64,000 nt of DNA from Bog-950 sp046329535 (lineage in GTDB: Bacteria; Bacteroidota; Bacteroidia; Chitinophagales; LD1): the NCBI GenBank assembly GCA_046329535.1, contig JAXLUN010000003.1:62001-126000 (forward strand), written 5' to 3'. The translations under genes and the position numbers were made by a program. The notes under the pieces are model-generated. The model had not been told where the DNA came from. It worked only from the letters and a program-made list of their open reading frames with translations, and ran no database searches. Positions within the stretch are counted from its first letter, which is position 1, and each line of letters starts with the position of its first letter. This document shows positions 18,046 through 27,429 of the stretch, one piece after another.

Positions 18046-20475
18046 CTAATATTTTACAAGTTTTTCAGCCTGTTTATATCCGTGCGGGTTTGCTATAGAG
18101 AGCAAATAGATTCCCGGTTTAAAGTATGAAGTAGGTATTACCATTGTATTACTCATGATTATACTATTAAACACCAAACGACCAGTTATATCTTTAATTG
18201 TGATCATTCCTTCCGATGCACCTTCCGGTTGATACACGTAAATAAAATCACTGAAAGGATTAGGAAGAACTCTGGTGGATGTAAGTATCTCATCTTGCAT
18301 CGCTAAAATAACTGGCGGATTAAAGGTAACCGTATCATTTGCGTAGGCTTTGCATCCTATTGAGTCCGTTACCATCAACGTAACGGCATACATGCCGGCC
18401 GTGTCGTACACATGATATGGGCTAACAGATGAAGAAACCGAATCATCTCCAAACTGCCAGTTGTAAATTATTAAACCCGTATCAACGGGACTGAACCAAA
18501 ATGTTTTACCGGAGTCTATCTGTGAAACAAAATAGGCATTCGGTTCGCTTACATGAATCTGCGCAGCGGCCATAGAGAAGCATCCGTAGGCATCTTTTAC
18601 CGTAATGCTATACTGGCCGGCTTGATTTATAACCAACGTAGTAGAGGAGTCACCAGTACTCCACTTATAACTTAGATTCAAAGAACTGTCGATCGATATA
18701 ACGCCCCCTTTACATAAGGTTGTATCTGCTAAATATACGGAGGGAACGGTTTCACCGTTAGGCAGAATATTCGCATCCATCCAGGCTAAACGATCGGTCA
18801 CATAATTTCTAAACCGGGTTACAGCAGTTGAATAACTATCCACTCCTAACTCACCCCATTTGAAAAAGTTTCTCTGAGCAGCCTCAGCTAACAAAGATGC
18901 TGTTGAATCTATAAATGCATAGAACGAATCATTACTTAATGTATGCATTCGCAATGAAGTCCAGCGACAGTAAAGCTTTCGAAGATAAGTAGTGTCATTA
19001 TTCAGCTTGCTCCACCAAAAAGGAAATGGCCAATACGGATGAGTGTTTAACCATACCCATCCGGTTTCGGTACCAGCTGCATAAGCACGGTCGTAATCCC
19101 AGGGGGGGCCAATATGCAGCTTGTTTCCATCAGTTACTTTTTCCTTATACATATATGTACTGCGTCCGTAACTATCGTAATTGGCACTAAACTCATTTAC
19201 AATCTGAAAATTGATAAATGATTTTTCCGAGGCCATTTCTCTCCATGTATTGGGATCGGCTGAATCATTTTGCAGGGCTACTTCAAAACTATCTACAAAG
19301 GTTTTAATGTAATTAAACTGCTGCGGCTGAATCTCATTACTCTTGGGATATACATTCTTAAACTCAACCGGAAAATTACAAGTAGCATTATTTATAGGTG
19401 GATAAACCGAATTCCAACCGGCCGGGTCTCCATTAATGTTCATTTCAATAATATAACCACCTGTCAGTTCATTTCCCGTGGTATCCTCTTGGCTTAGCTT
19501 GGCAATATCCAGCCGGTTGTTACCCCGCTTTACTTTCTCAGTAAGTGAATAAACACCCATATACTCTCCGTTGATGACTACTTCGCAATACTTTGTGCGT
19601 GGCGCATACATCCCCATTCTTCTGCTCATTTCGTAGGTAAGCGGATTGGCCATCAAACTCACATCTAAATATTCTGCTTTTAGTATCCAGTCGTTTTCGG
19701 CTGGTAAACCTAATAGGGTAGTATCTATTTTATCTCCAGCTGTATCAATTAGATCAAAATCATAGTTCTTCTTGGGATAACTGGGGCCGGAAAAACCCTG
19801 TAACTCAACCATCATTTTGCCGGAGTAAGCAAAAGTTGTATCATTTATATGATTTCTGTTTCCTGGTCCATTGTCGATAATTTCAAAGGAGGATTCTATT
19901 TTAGGTTCATTGAGTATAGTCTGTCCGTTGGTATGAATAATCACCAAAGGAAGATTGGAGGAAGAAAAAGAAAATGGAATAGCCGGATGATTGCTAAAGG
20001 TAATATTCCAGCCGATAAAAAATCCCTGATCGGCAAAGGGGTAAGTGTCATGTAATATCAATTGCCAAACTCCGTTCGGATTTTGGCCGTTATTGAACCC
20101 TCCCATATCACCCTGAGCTTTGTAGGTGCCCGTAAACGGAGCTGCACCTGATGAAAGGGTGACAGGAGCAGTCATATTCAAACAAGTGTTGGTAAAATCA
20201 TCTCCATCTCCACCTACATGACTAAATAGTGAAACAATAGTTCCATCGGGTGACTTTAGCTTTATCTCCATATCATCGTCCCATGTATGAGTCATGCTGA
20301 AACAAATCTGTTCTATCCCAAAAGTGGTATCTACAACCACAGGAAGTCCGTTTACGGTAATATCGAAAGCTATTTCTGTTCCGTCATCAGGAACCGGCTG
20401 ATTAATAATGGATGAAAAGGTTTGAGCGGATAAGGATATCGAAAAGAAGAGAGAGAGTAATAGCAGATACTTCAT
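18046..20475 (-). CDS. T9SS-secreted CotH-kinase-domain protein
   Basis: A large exported protein, about 809 residues from the ATG at 20475 (MKYLLLLSLFFSISLSAQ signal peptide; an upstream ATG at 20484 adds three residues). Domains in order: a proprotein-convertase P-type jelly roll (~20-180; DDDMEIKLKSPDGT, PNGVWQLILHD), a CotH kinase-like domain (~190-560) with GVYSLTEK, GGYIIEMN and the PPWDYDRAYAAG metal/ATP region, an Ig/PKD domain (~620-710; YNWQFGDDS) and a type-A sorting domain (RVLPNPFSDF to AEKLVKY). CotH proteins in Bacillus are spore-coat protein kinases; many bacteria carry secreted versions of unknown target. It heads the operon with the DUF4838 gene and diverges from priA. Confidence 0.86.
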   Translation of the reverse strand: MKYLLLLSLFFSISLSAQTFSSIINQPVPDDGTEIAFDITVNGLPVVVDTTFGIEQICFSMTHTWDDDMEIKLKSPDGTIVSLFSHVGGDGDDFTNTCLNMTAPVTLSSGAAPFTGTYKAQGDMGGFNNGQNPNGVWQLILHDTYPFADQGFFIGWNITFSNHPAIPFSFSSSNLPLVIIHTNGQTILNEPKIESSFEIIDNGPGNRNHINDTTFAYSGKMMVELQGFSGPSYPKKNYDFDLIDTAGDKIDTTLLGLPAENDWILKAEYLDVSLMANPLTYEMSRRMGMYAPRTKYCEVVINGEYMGVYSLTEKVKRGNNRLDIAKLSQEDTTGNELTGGYIIEMNINGDPAGWNSVYPPINNATCNFPVEFKNVYPKSNEIQPQQFNYIKTFVDSFEVALQNDSADPNTWREMASEKSFINFQIVNEFSANYDSYGRSTYMYKEKVTDGNKLHIGPPWDYDRAYAAGTETGWVWLNTHPYWPFPFWWSKLNNDTTYLRKLYCRWTSLRMHTLSNDSFYAFIDSTASLLAEAAQRNFFKWGELGVDSYSTAVTRFRNYVTDRLAWMDANILPNGETVPSVYLADTTLCKGGVISIDSSLNLSYKWSTGDSSTTLVINQAGQYSITVKDAYGCFSMAAAQIHVSEPNAYFVSQIDSGKTFWFSPVDTGLIIYNWQFGDDSVSSSVSPYHVYDTAGMYAVTLMVTDSIGCKAYANDTVTFNPPVILAMQDEILTSTRVLPNPFSDFIYVYQPEGASEGMITIKDITGRLVFNSIIMSNTMVIPTSYFKPGIYLLSIANPHGYKQAEKLVKY

Positions 20476-20484
20476 AAAAATCAA

Positions 20485-20516
20485 TTGAAACGAATTTAGT
20501 ATTATCTTTTACTTTG
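20485..20516 (+). promoter_or_regulatory. Possible priA promoter
   Basis: TTG at 20485-20487 is followed after 21 nt by TTACTTTG (20509-20516), one mismatch from TAnnTTTG, giving a very short leader before the ATG at 20522. The spacing is on the long side, so this is weak. Confidence 0.3.
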
Positions 20517-20521
20517 CCGCC

Positions 20522-22972
20522 ATGTCATCAACAGTTACCTATATAGATGTTATACTACCGCTGAAACTTCCGCAGGCATATACCTACGTAGTTCCTGTTG
20601 ATCTGGTTTCATTTGTCAAGATAGGGCAAAGGGTCATTGTGCAGTTTGGCAAAAACAAGTACTATTCTGCTATTGTTAAGCGAATTCATTTTGAAAAACC
20701 GCAGGTAGATACCAAACTGATTGAAACCATCGCAGAAGAAGAACCAATTGTAACCGAAACACAGCTAAAATTCTGGAAATGGATGAGTGAATATTATCTG
20801 TGTACAGAAGGCGAGGTAATGAATGCCGCTCTTCCCTCCGGTCTTAAGCTCAGTAGCGAAACCCGTATTAAATACAATCAGAACTACGAGGGTGATTTCG
20901 AAACCCTGTCTAATGAAGAATTTTTGATTGTGCAGGCTTTGAGGGCACAACAGGAAATCAAGGTGCCGCAGATACAGGATTTGCTTAAGAAGAAAAATGT
21001 GTATCCTTTTTTAAAAACACTTTTCAATTTGGGCATAGCTATTTCATCAGAAGAGATAACGGAACGTTTTAAACCCAAAACGGAAACATTTGTAAAACTC
21101 CATGAAAGGTATAATCATGTTGATGACCTGGAGAAAATTTACGAGGAACTAAGCCGGGCTCCGAAGCAGGTAGAATTATTGCTGGCCTACACACAACTGG
21201 ATAAAAAAACCAAATACATACGCAAAAACGAATTGCTTCAGTTATCTAAAAGTTCCTCGGCAGTTTTATCGGCTTTGATTAAGCGGGGTGTTTTTACAGA
21301 ATTCAAAATGGAAGTTTCCCGCTTAGGCAATTTAAGAAGTGAGGAAGTAGATTCACCCGATTTGAGTCATGAACAGCAGCAGGCACTCAAATCGATTAAC
21401 GAACATTTTCAAACTAAAAATGTAGTTCTGTTACATGGAGTAACAGGCAGCGGCAAAACCAATATTTATATAGAAAAAATAAAAGAGGTTATTGCCGAAG
21501 GTAAACAGGTACTGTATTTACTACCCGAAATAGCTTTGACCGCCCAAATCATTAACCGACTTCGTAAAATATTCGGAAATAGTGTGGGCGTTTATCACTC
21601 CAAGTTTAATCAAAATGAAAGGGTAGAAATCTGGAATAAAATTCTTCGGGGTGATTATAAAATTCTGATTGGAGCCCGAAGTGGATTGTTTCTTCCCTTC
21701 CAAAATCCTGGATTAGTGATTGTAGATGAGGAGCACGATAACTCCATGAAACAAATAGATCCTGCACCCAGATATAACGCACGCGACTCTGCTATTGTAT
21801 TGGCATCCATGTTTCAGGCCAAAGTGATTTTGGGAACTGCCACTCCATCGGTAGAAACATATTACAATACTGAAAAAGGTAAATATGGCTTGGTGACTCT
21901 CCACCAACGCTATGGTGGCATTGAAATGCCGGGGTTTTCTATTGCCAACATAAAAGACGAAACCAAATGGAAGCGGATGCAGGGCAGTTTTACATCTCAG
22001 TTAGTTGATGAAATCAGTTTCGCTTTAAAAAATAAAGAGCAGGTTATTTTATTTCTGAATCGAAGAGGGTTTGCTAACTATCAGGTATGCAAAACGTGTA
22101 ATTACGTTTACAAATGCAAAAACTGTGATGTTAGCTTAACCTACCATAAGTTCTCTAATCAGCTGAAATGTCACTACTGCGGATATTTTGAAAAAGCCGT
22201 TGACAAGTGTAAAAGTTGCGGTGCCATTGACTTGGATATTGTGGGTATGGGAACCGAAAAAATAGAAGATGAAATTGCTGAGATCTTCCCAGCAGCCAGA
22301 GTTAGCCGACTGGATTATGATTCGTCCAAAACTAAAAATGGCCACGCGAATGTTATTGCTCAATTTGAAAACAGAGAGGTAGATATTCTGGTAGGTACTC
22401 AAATGGTGAGCAAAGGATTAGATTTTGACCATGTGAGTCTGGTGGGTATTATTCATGCAGACCAGTTGATTCATCATCCCGGTTTCCGCTCTCATGAAAG
22501 GGCCTTTCAATTGATGATGCAGGTAGCCGGAAGAGCCGGTCGAAAACATAAAAAAGGGAAAGTACTGATTCAGACCTCTGACCCTGCACATCCTGTAATT
22601 CAAAATGTGTTAAACAGTGATTATAAAAAGATGTATGAAACCGAAAGGCTTACCCGAATGCAGTTTCAGTATCCCCCTTTTATTCGTATGATAGAAGTTA
22701 CACTTAAACACAAAACTATTCAGACTATAGAAAAAGCCTCCTTGTTTTTAGCCAATGAGTTACGCAAAACCAATACTGCGAATATTCTGGGGCCATCAAC
22801 CCCATTTATTTCTAAAATAAACAACTTTTACATTCGCGAGATTCTGATAAAAAGTGGCTTGCAGCAGATAGAGTTGCAGCGTTCTAAGAATGCACTTCAG
22901 TCAATAGTAGATAAAATGAAAGCTATTGCAGAACTAAAAAGCGTGGATGTAAACATAGATGTAGACCCCTGA
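20522..22972 (+). CDS. priA: Primosomal replication restart helicase PriA
   Basis: An 816-residue 3'-to-5' DNA helicase that reloads the replisome at stalled forks. The N-terminal 3'-end-binding domain (~1-100) is followed by a winged-helix region, a helicase core with Walker A (GVTGSGKT), Walker B DEEH (IVDEEHDNS), and motif III (LGTATPS), and the PriA-specific zinc module of paired cysteines (CKTCNYVYKCKNC, then CHYCGYF and CKSCGA). Motif VI is in MQVAGRAGRK. Length is slightly above the E. coli enzyme. The stop lies 3 nt from the convergent DUF423 gene. Confidence 0.95.
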   Translation: MSSTVTYIDVILPLKLPQAYTYVVPVDLVSFVKIGQRVIVQFGKNKYYSAIVKRIHFEKPQVDTKLIETIAEEEPIVTETQLKFWKWMSEYYLCTEGEVMNAALPSGLKLSSETRIKYNQNYEGDFETLSNEEFLIVQALRAQQEIKVPQIQDLLKKKNVYPFLKTLFNLGIAISSEEITERFKPKTETFVKLHERYNHVDDLEKIYEELSRAPKQVELLLAYTQLDKKTKYIRKNELLQLSKSSSAVLSALIKRGVFTEFKMEVSRLGNLRSEEVDSPDLSHEQQQALKSINEHFQTKNVVLLHGVTGSGKTNIYIEKIKEVIAEGKQVLYLLPEIALTAQIINRLRKIFGNSVGVYHSKFNQNERVEIWNKILRGDYKILIGARSGLFLPFQNPGLVIVDEEHDNSMKQIDPAPRYNARDSAIVLASMFQAKVILGTATPSVETYYNTEKGKYGLVTLHQRYGGIEMPGFSIANIKDETKWKRMQGSFTSQLVDEISFALKNKEQVILFLNRRGFANYQVCKTCNYVYKCKNCDVSLTYHKFSNQLKCHYCGYFEKAVDKCKSCGAIDLDIVGMGTEKIEDEIAEIFPAARVSRLDYDSSKTKNGHANVIAQFENREVDILVGTQMVSKGLDFDHVSLVGIIHADQLIHHPGFRSHERAFQLMMQVAGRAGRKHKKGKVLIQTSDPAHPVIQNVLNSDYKKMYETERLTRMQFQYPPFIRMIEVTLKHKTIQTIEKASLFLANELRKTNTANILGPSTPFISKINNFYIREILIKSGLQQIELQRSKNALQSIVDKMKAIAELKSVDVNIDVDP

Positions 22973-22975
22973 ATG

Positions 22976-23362
22976 CTAACTTTTTTTCCAGGCACTTAGC
23001 ATCATTTGCAGCCAGCCCGCCATGAAGAAAAGTCCTCCTAATGGTGTAATAGGACCAAGTATTAAAGTTGGAATATGGTTCATATCATTAGTAGCCAACA
23101 AATAGAGTGAGCCGGAAAATGAAAATATTCCGGCAATGAAACAAAAAGATGCATTTCTCAAACACACTGAATAGCGCTGATTCATTAATAAAACACAAAT
23201 CAGTAGAGCAAAGGAATGATAAAACTGATATTGCACAGCTTTTTCCCAAATACCAAGTTGATAACCAGAAACCATAGGTTTAAGCCCGTGTGCGCCAAAG
23301 GCACCAAGTATTACAGCCAGTAATCCGGATAAAGAAGCAGTTATTAATAGGCCTTTTTGCAC
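22976..23362 (-). CDS. DUF423 small membrane protein
   Basis: A 128-residue protein with four hydrophobic segments, starting MQKGLLITASLSGLLAVILG and carrying the family marks GAFGAHGLK, VQYQFYHSFALL and ITPLGGLFFMAGW. These fit DUF423 (YgdD/TMEM256-like). The function is not established. It converges on priA and lies alone on the minus strand here. Confidence 0.88.
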   Translation of the reverse strand: MQKGLLITASLSGLLAVILGAFGAHGLKPMVSGYQLGIWEKAVQYQFYHSFALLICVLLMNQRYSVCLRNASFCFIAGIFSFSGSLYLLATNDMNHIPTLILGPITPLGGLFFMAGWLQMMLSAWKKS

Positions 23363-23419
23363 AGCATGTAGTTTATAAGTGAGTCGCTGATACGAAGTAA
23401 ATGAAAATAGTTTCGCAAA

Positions 23420-26014
23420 ATGAATTTCATTAAAAAATCTTCACTACCCTTGGCTATACTAACTGCTGCACTGGCTGGTATGGCTATCTATTTATTTGTA
23501 TTTAGTGGTAACGATACATTTGATGCCATCCCTAAATCGGCCATTGCTGTGTTAAAGGTGAAAGATTGGTCGCAGTTTAATGAAAAACTGAGCACAACAA
23601 CTACAGGAGCAGAGCTGAAAAAAACTGCTGCCATTCAGAAACTGCAAGATGAGATAGATATAATTCAGACACTACTCCATAGTGATAAATCCCTAAGTGA
23701 AGCAATCAGTTCCGGACAAACCATTGCTTCTCTCCATTTAACCTCTGCTTCTGAGTTTGATTTCCTATATACAATCGGGCTAAGTGGTGTTAATGACAAC
23801 ACCATACTGAACCGAGTGCAATCATCGCCCCAATTGAAAACAGTTAAGGTGCGTATATTCAAAAACAATAAAGTGGTTGATGTGGCTCTCCGCAACGGCA
23901 AGGAACTTAGTTTCTGTAAGCTGAACAATATTCTGGCTTTTAGCTTTGCCCCTTTTCTGATTGAAAATTCAATAACATGTGTTTTAAACGGAGAGAATCT
24001 GAACAATGACAGAAACTTTCAATCTATCAAGGGTAAACTTGAACTCTCAGATTTAAACCTGTATATCAACTTCAGCAAAACAGACATAATTCTGCCGGTG
24101 GCTTTAATCTCAGGCAAAAGTCCGCTGTTAAATGACTTGAAAGAATATGCCATCTGGGGCAGATATCAGGTAAACTTTACGAATGACCAAATGGAACTTA
24201 ATGGAACAGCAGTTGCCTATAACGAAAAACAAAAGCCTGATGCCAACAACACATCAGAAAATTTGCTTTTCAGAAACATTCCAGATAACGCATCATTCGT
24301 AAATGTGAGTTTGATCAATATAAACCAAGCAAAGAATACTGGCTCAGTCAATATTGCAGAAAAATATTTCAGTAACTGGCTACTACCGGCCAAGGCATTT
24401 GCTGTAATAGAGCCACTGAATGAAAACTACATCAGTCAGAATGTTTTTATCGCTACTATATCGGATAAAAATGCTGCGTTACGAGGGTTAAAAAACTTCA
24501 TCGCTGCAGATGGCGGCAATCCAATAGCTATTGATACTTTTCGTGACAGTGAAATTTTCAGCCTCCGAAACGGTGGAGTTATCAATCAATTGTATCCAAA
24601 CAGTCTGGTTTCATTTAATAACTGTTTTGTAGCCGTAACTAAAGAGGTGGCCTTGTTCTGCAACAATTCTGATGTACTCAAACTTTCTTTGGAAAAAATA
24701 AGTAATGGAGAGACACTAATTAAGGACAAGACTTTTCTGAATGCCGGCAAGGGTGCTCTAATTTCCAATACCGGGGTTTTATACATTAATACCCAACGAA
24801 GCGACTATCTGTTGAAACATCTTATACCGGAGAACTCTTCACTGCATAAGTTTGTAAAATCGTTTAATACCATTCTAACCTTCTCCACTTTTGAAGAGAA
24901 CAAAATCAACTCCCATGTTTTTCTTAAAGCCGGAGAAGCCAACAACCCTACAGCCGAAATTCTCTGGAAAACAAAACTTCTGTCTGGTAGTAATTTTACC
25001 CCGCAGCTAATCACCAACAAACAGAAAAACGATAGGGAGATTTTTGTTCAGGATACTGACAATACCGTTTACCTGGTAAATCAATCGGGCCAAATCCTGT
25101 TTTCAAAAAATGTTGAAGCGCCTGTGTTAGGTGAGGTACAACAAATAGACTACTACAACAATAATACGTTCCAACTGGTGTTTAACACCGCCTCGTTTGT
25201 TTACATTTTGGATAAAGCCGGAAATGACATTGCATCTTACCCTTTACGTTTAAGTTCAAAAGCATCAGCAGGACTTACTCTGGTAACCGATGTTTCGAAA
25301 AAAACAGCATCCATATTTGTTCCGTGCATAAATGGTAACATCTATGGATATGAAGCGAATGGAAAGCCTTTAGCAGGATGGAGTCCGCGCAGTGGTCTGG
25401 GTGTTTGCAATTACTCACTACAAGCTCTTAGTTTAAGAACAAACAACTTCCTCCTTTCATTTAGTGAAAACGGCATCGCAACGCTGCTCGATATTAAAGG
25501 AAACACCAAATGGAGCATAAGTAACCTGTACACGGGTGGCAATTGTCCGGCAATTGCTCAATGGTCTAATGATTTTAAGGTAATTCATGCATCGGCCAAT
25601 CAGCTCACAGAAATATCATCGGATGGAAATGATAAAATAATACCACTAATTGATTCTGTGTATTCATTTACAGTAAACGTCAGCTCAGACTCTGCCTTTA
25701 CTTACTATGCTGCAAACCGAAATCAGATAAGATCTTATAACAATAAACATGCGTTTACAGCCTCCGCCAATCTAAATCAAACTCATATTTCACATATTTC
25801 TACAATAGACATTTTCGGGAAAAAATACCTTCGGATAAGAGATGAAGGTAAAAATGAAACGCTCTTATTTTCTTCTGACTTGAAACCATTAGTTCAATTT
25901 TCAGCCAGTCCAAAAAGTAAGTTCTTGCTGACAGATCTGCTCAATAGGGGTGAGTTTACAGCCATAAGTGTAGATATGGAAGGAAGTTTAACTTGCCAGA
26001 GAATAAAGCGATAG
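23420..26014 (+). CDS. Membrane-anchored protein with C-terminal propeller-like region, unknown function
   Basis: An 864-residue protein with an N-terminal membrane anchor (about 8-30; SLPLAILTAALAGMAIYLFVF) and a large extracytoplasmic part. The first ~500 residues mix alpha and beta structure and show a repeated KVKDWSQF/IAVL-type start as in proteins described as DUF3352-like, though I cannot confirm that match. Residues ~515-864 carry beta strands in repeats such as VYLVNQSGQILF, VYILDKAGNDI, IYGYEANGKPLAGWSPRSG and ATLLDIKGNTKW, like a PQQ/WD-type propeller. No sorting domain or catalytic motif is visible. It lies alone between convergent genes on both sides, with a short promoter gap upstream. 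Confidence 0.72.
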   Translation: MNFIKKSSLPLAILTAALAGMAIYLFVFSGNDTFDAIPKSAIAVLKVKDWSQFNEKLSTTTTGAELKKTAAIQKLQDEIDIIQTLLHSDKSLSEAISSGQTIASLHLTSASEFDFLYTIGLSGVNDNTILNRVQSSPQLKTVKVRIFKNNKVVDVALRNGKELSFCKLNNILAFSFAPFLIENSITCVLNGENLNNDRNFQSIKGKLELSDLNLYINFSKTDIILPVALISGKSPLLNDLKEYAIWGRYQVNFTNDQMELNGTAVAYNEKQKPDANNTSENLLFRNIPDNASFVNVSLININQAKNTGSVNIAEKYFSNWLLPAKAFAVIEPLNENYISQNVFIATISDKNAALRGLKNFIAADGGNPIAIDTFRDSEIFSLRNGGVINQLYPNSLVSFNNCFVAVTKEVALFCNNSDVLKLSLEKISNGETLIKDKTFLNAGKGALISNTGVLYINTQRSDYLLKHLIPENSSLHKFVKSFNTILTFSTFEENKINSHVFLKAGEANNPTAEILWKTKLLSGSNFTPQLITNKQKNDREIFVQDTDNTVYLVNQSGQILFSKNVEAPVLGEVQQIDYYNNNTFQLVFNTASFVYILDKAGNDIASYPLRLSSKASAGLTLVTDVSKKTASIFVPCINGNIYGYEANGKPLAGWSPRSGLGVCNYSLQALSLRTNNFLLSFSENGIATLLDIKGNTKWSISNLYTGGNCPAIAQWSNDFKVIHASANQLTEISSDGNDKIIPLIDSVYSFTVNVSSDSAFTYYAANRNQIRSYNNKHAFTASANLNQTHISHISTIDIFGKKYLRIRDEGKNETLLFSSDLKPLVQFSASPKSKFLLTDLLNRGEFTAISVDMEGSLTCQRIKR

Positions 26015-26049
26015 TAATATATCTTCTATCCTGAAAAGCGCTTCAGCTA

Positions 26050-26928
26050 TCAGCCTTTTCTGAATCGGGCAAAGGCACCCAAAGGTAGCTTCTTTTTAAA
26101 TGTATCTTGAAGATACAGCTCCCCTATTTCCAAATTTTCTGCGTTAAAATTCTGTTGAACTAAGTTCTCCAGTATCATAGAAGAAAAGCCCAGAGAATAG
26201 GCATTGAGAATCAAAAAATGCTCTTTATAATCTAACAACTGAAGCACATTTTTCATCATCTCATTAATATTATCTTCAAGCTTCCACTTTTCGCCATCCG
26301 GGCCATGTCCAAACGCGGGAGGGTCAAGAATAATTCCCTGATACTTGTTGCCCCGTTTTACCTCACGCTTTGCAAACTTTAAAGCATCCTCTACAATCCA
26401 CCGGATATTCTCGAGCCGACTTAATTCCATGTTCTCTTTGGCCCATGTGACTACCTGTTTGATAGAATCAAGATGTGAGGTATCGGCCCCTGCAGCCCGG
26501 GCAGCAAGAGATGCCGCCCCGGTGTAGGCAAAGAGATTTAGAAACTTAGGCGAAGTGGTTTTCAATTGCTTAACAGAACCGGCAATAAAATCCCAGTTAA
26601 CGGCTTGCTCGGGAAACACCCCTACATGCTTAAAAGAGGTAAGACCCAAGCGCATTTGTATTTCACTACCACCATTCAGTTTATACTTAACTGCCCATTG
26701 ATCAGGCATGGCTTTTAATTTTTTCCAATCGCCACTGCTTGAAGATTTAGGAATAAACATTACATGTGCTCTTTTTTCCCATTCAGCCATACTCATTGAA
26801 CTATCCCAAACGGCTTGAGGCTCAGGTCGAATGGTTAGAAAACTACCAAAGCGCTCCAGCTTTTTGAAATTGCCACAGTCAACCAATTCGTAATCCGTAA
26901 AATTTTTCGGGGTAAGTGATAAAATCAT
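26050..26928 (-). CDS. RlmI/RlmK-like class I SAM-dependent methyltransferase
   Basis: A Rossmann-fold methyltransferase of the type that methylates 23S rRNA bases. SAM-binding motif I is NLFAYTGAASLAARAAGA, and the catalytic-region motif is IILDPPAFG, in an RlmI-like C-terminal domain. The N-terminal part has the usual short beta domain. I choose the ATG at 26928 (MILSLTPKNFTDYELVD), giving 292 residues; an upstream ATG at 26967 would overlap the FtsB-like gene's end by 17 nt and add a positively charged tail. Whether this enzyme acts on the same base as RlmI cannot be told from sequence. Downstream neighbour of the FtsB-like gene on the same strand. Confidence 0.82.
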   Translation of the reverse strand: MILSLTPKNFTDYELVDCGNFKKLERFGSFLTIRPEPQAVWDSSMSMAEWEKRAHVMFIPKSSSSGDWKKLKAMPDQWAVKYKLNGGSEIQMRLGLTSFKHVGVFPEQAVNWDFIAGSVKQLKTTSPKFLNLFAYTGAASLAARAAGADTSHLDSIKQVVTWAKENMELSRLENIRWIVEDALKFAKREVKRGNKYQGIILDPPAFGHGPDGEKWKLEDNINEMMKNVLQLLDYKEHFLILNAYSLGFSSMILENLVQQNFNAENLEIGELYLQDTFKKKLPLGAFARFRKG

Positions 26929-26950
26929 GCAGTGAAGATAAAAGTTGATT

Positions 26951-27265
26951 CTACTTTTCCGGAACAATCACAAAAACATCTTCATTATCGCGCTTCATCC
27001 GATAATGTTCACGTGCAAATTTTTCCTGTGTGGCTGGGTTCGAATTCAACTCAGCAAATTCCTTATCAGTCTTCTCTATCTGCTCCTGATAGTACTCTTT
27101 CTTCTGAAGTAAATCCGATAATTCGGCATGCTTTCTATACTGGGAAACAAGATTACTGTCATCAAAAAACAACATCCATACTGCAAAAAGCACCGCCCCA
27201 ATAAAATACGGACTTTTAATGGATGAAGGTAAATCTGAAAGTCTTTTTTGAACATTCTTCCACAT
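26951..27265 (-). CDS. FtsB/DivIC-family cell-division protein
   Basis: A 104-residue single-pass membrane protein: a short cytoplasmic N-terminus, one transmembrane segment (about 22-40; FIGAVLFAVWMLFF), then a coiled coil (~45-80; ELSDLLQKKEYYQEQIEKTD) and the family's EKFAREHYRMKRDNEDVFVI end. The FAREHYRM motif and the closing VFVIV are typical of the septum-formation initiator (FtsB/DivIC) family that bridges FtsQ/L to the divisome. In many genomes ftsB lies next to eno; here enolase is about 3 kb away. Confidence 0.86.
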   Translation of the reverse strand: MWKNVQKRLSDLPSSIKSPYFIGAVLFAVWMLFFDDSNLVSQYRKHAELSDLLQKKEYYQEQIEKTDKEFAELNSNPATQEKFAREHYRMKRDNEDVFVIVPEK

Positions 27266-27281
27266 AACAATGGCGAAAGTG

Positions 27282-27311
27282 CAAAGAAAGATTGGTTTGT
27301 TTATGAATCAA
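27282..27311 (-). promoter_or_regulatory. Promoter of the FtsB-like gene
   Basis: On the minus strand TTG (27311-27309) is followed by exactly 19 nt and then TTTCTTTG (27289-27282), close to the Bacteroidota TTTG-N19-TAnnTTTG pattern. A leader of about 16 nt separates it from the start at 27265. Confidence 0.5.
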
Positions 27312-27429
27312 TGTAAACAGCAGTATGGTAAAATAGGCAGCTTCCGTACATTTATCATGTCCTCGATATTTTCTGCGCTGATTGATATCATTTAGACATC
27401 TTTACAGAACCTATTTAATTTGTGAGCAC

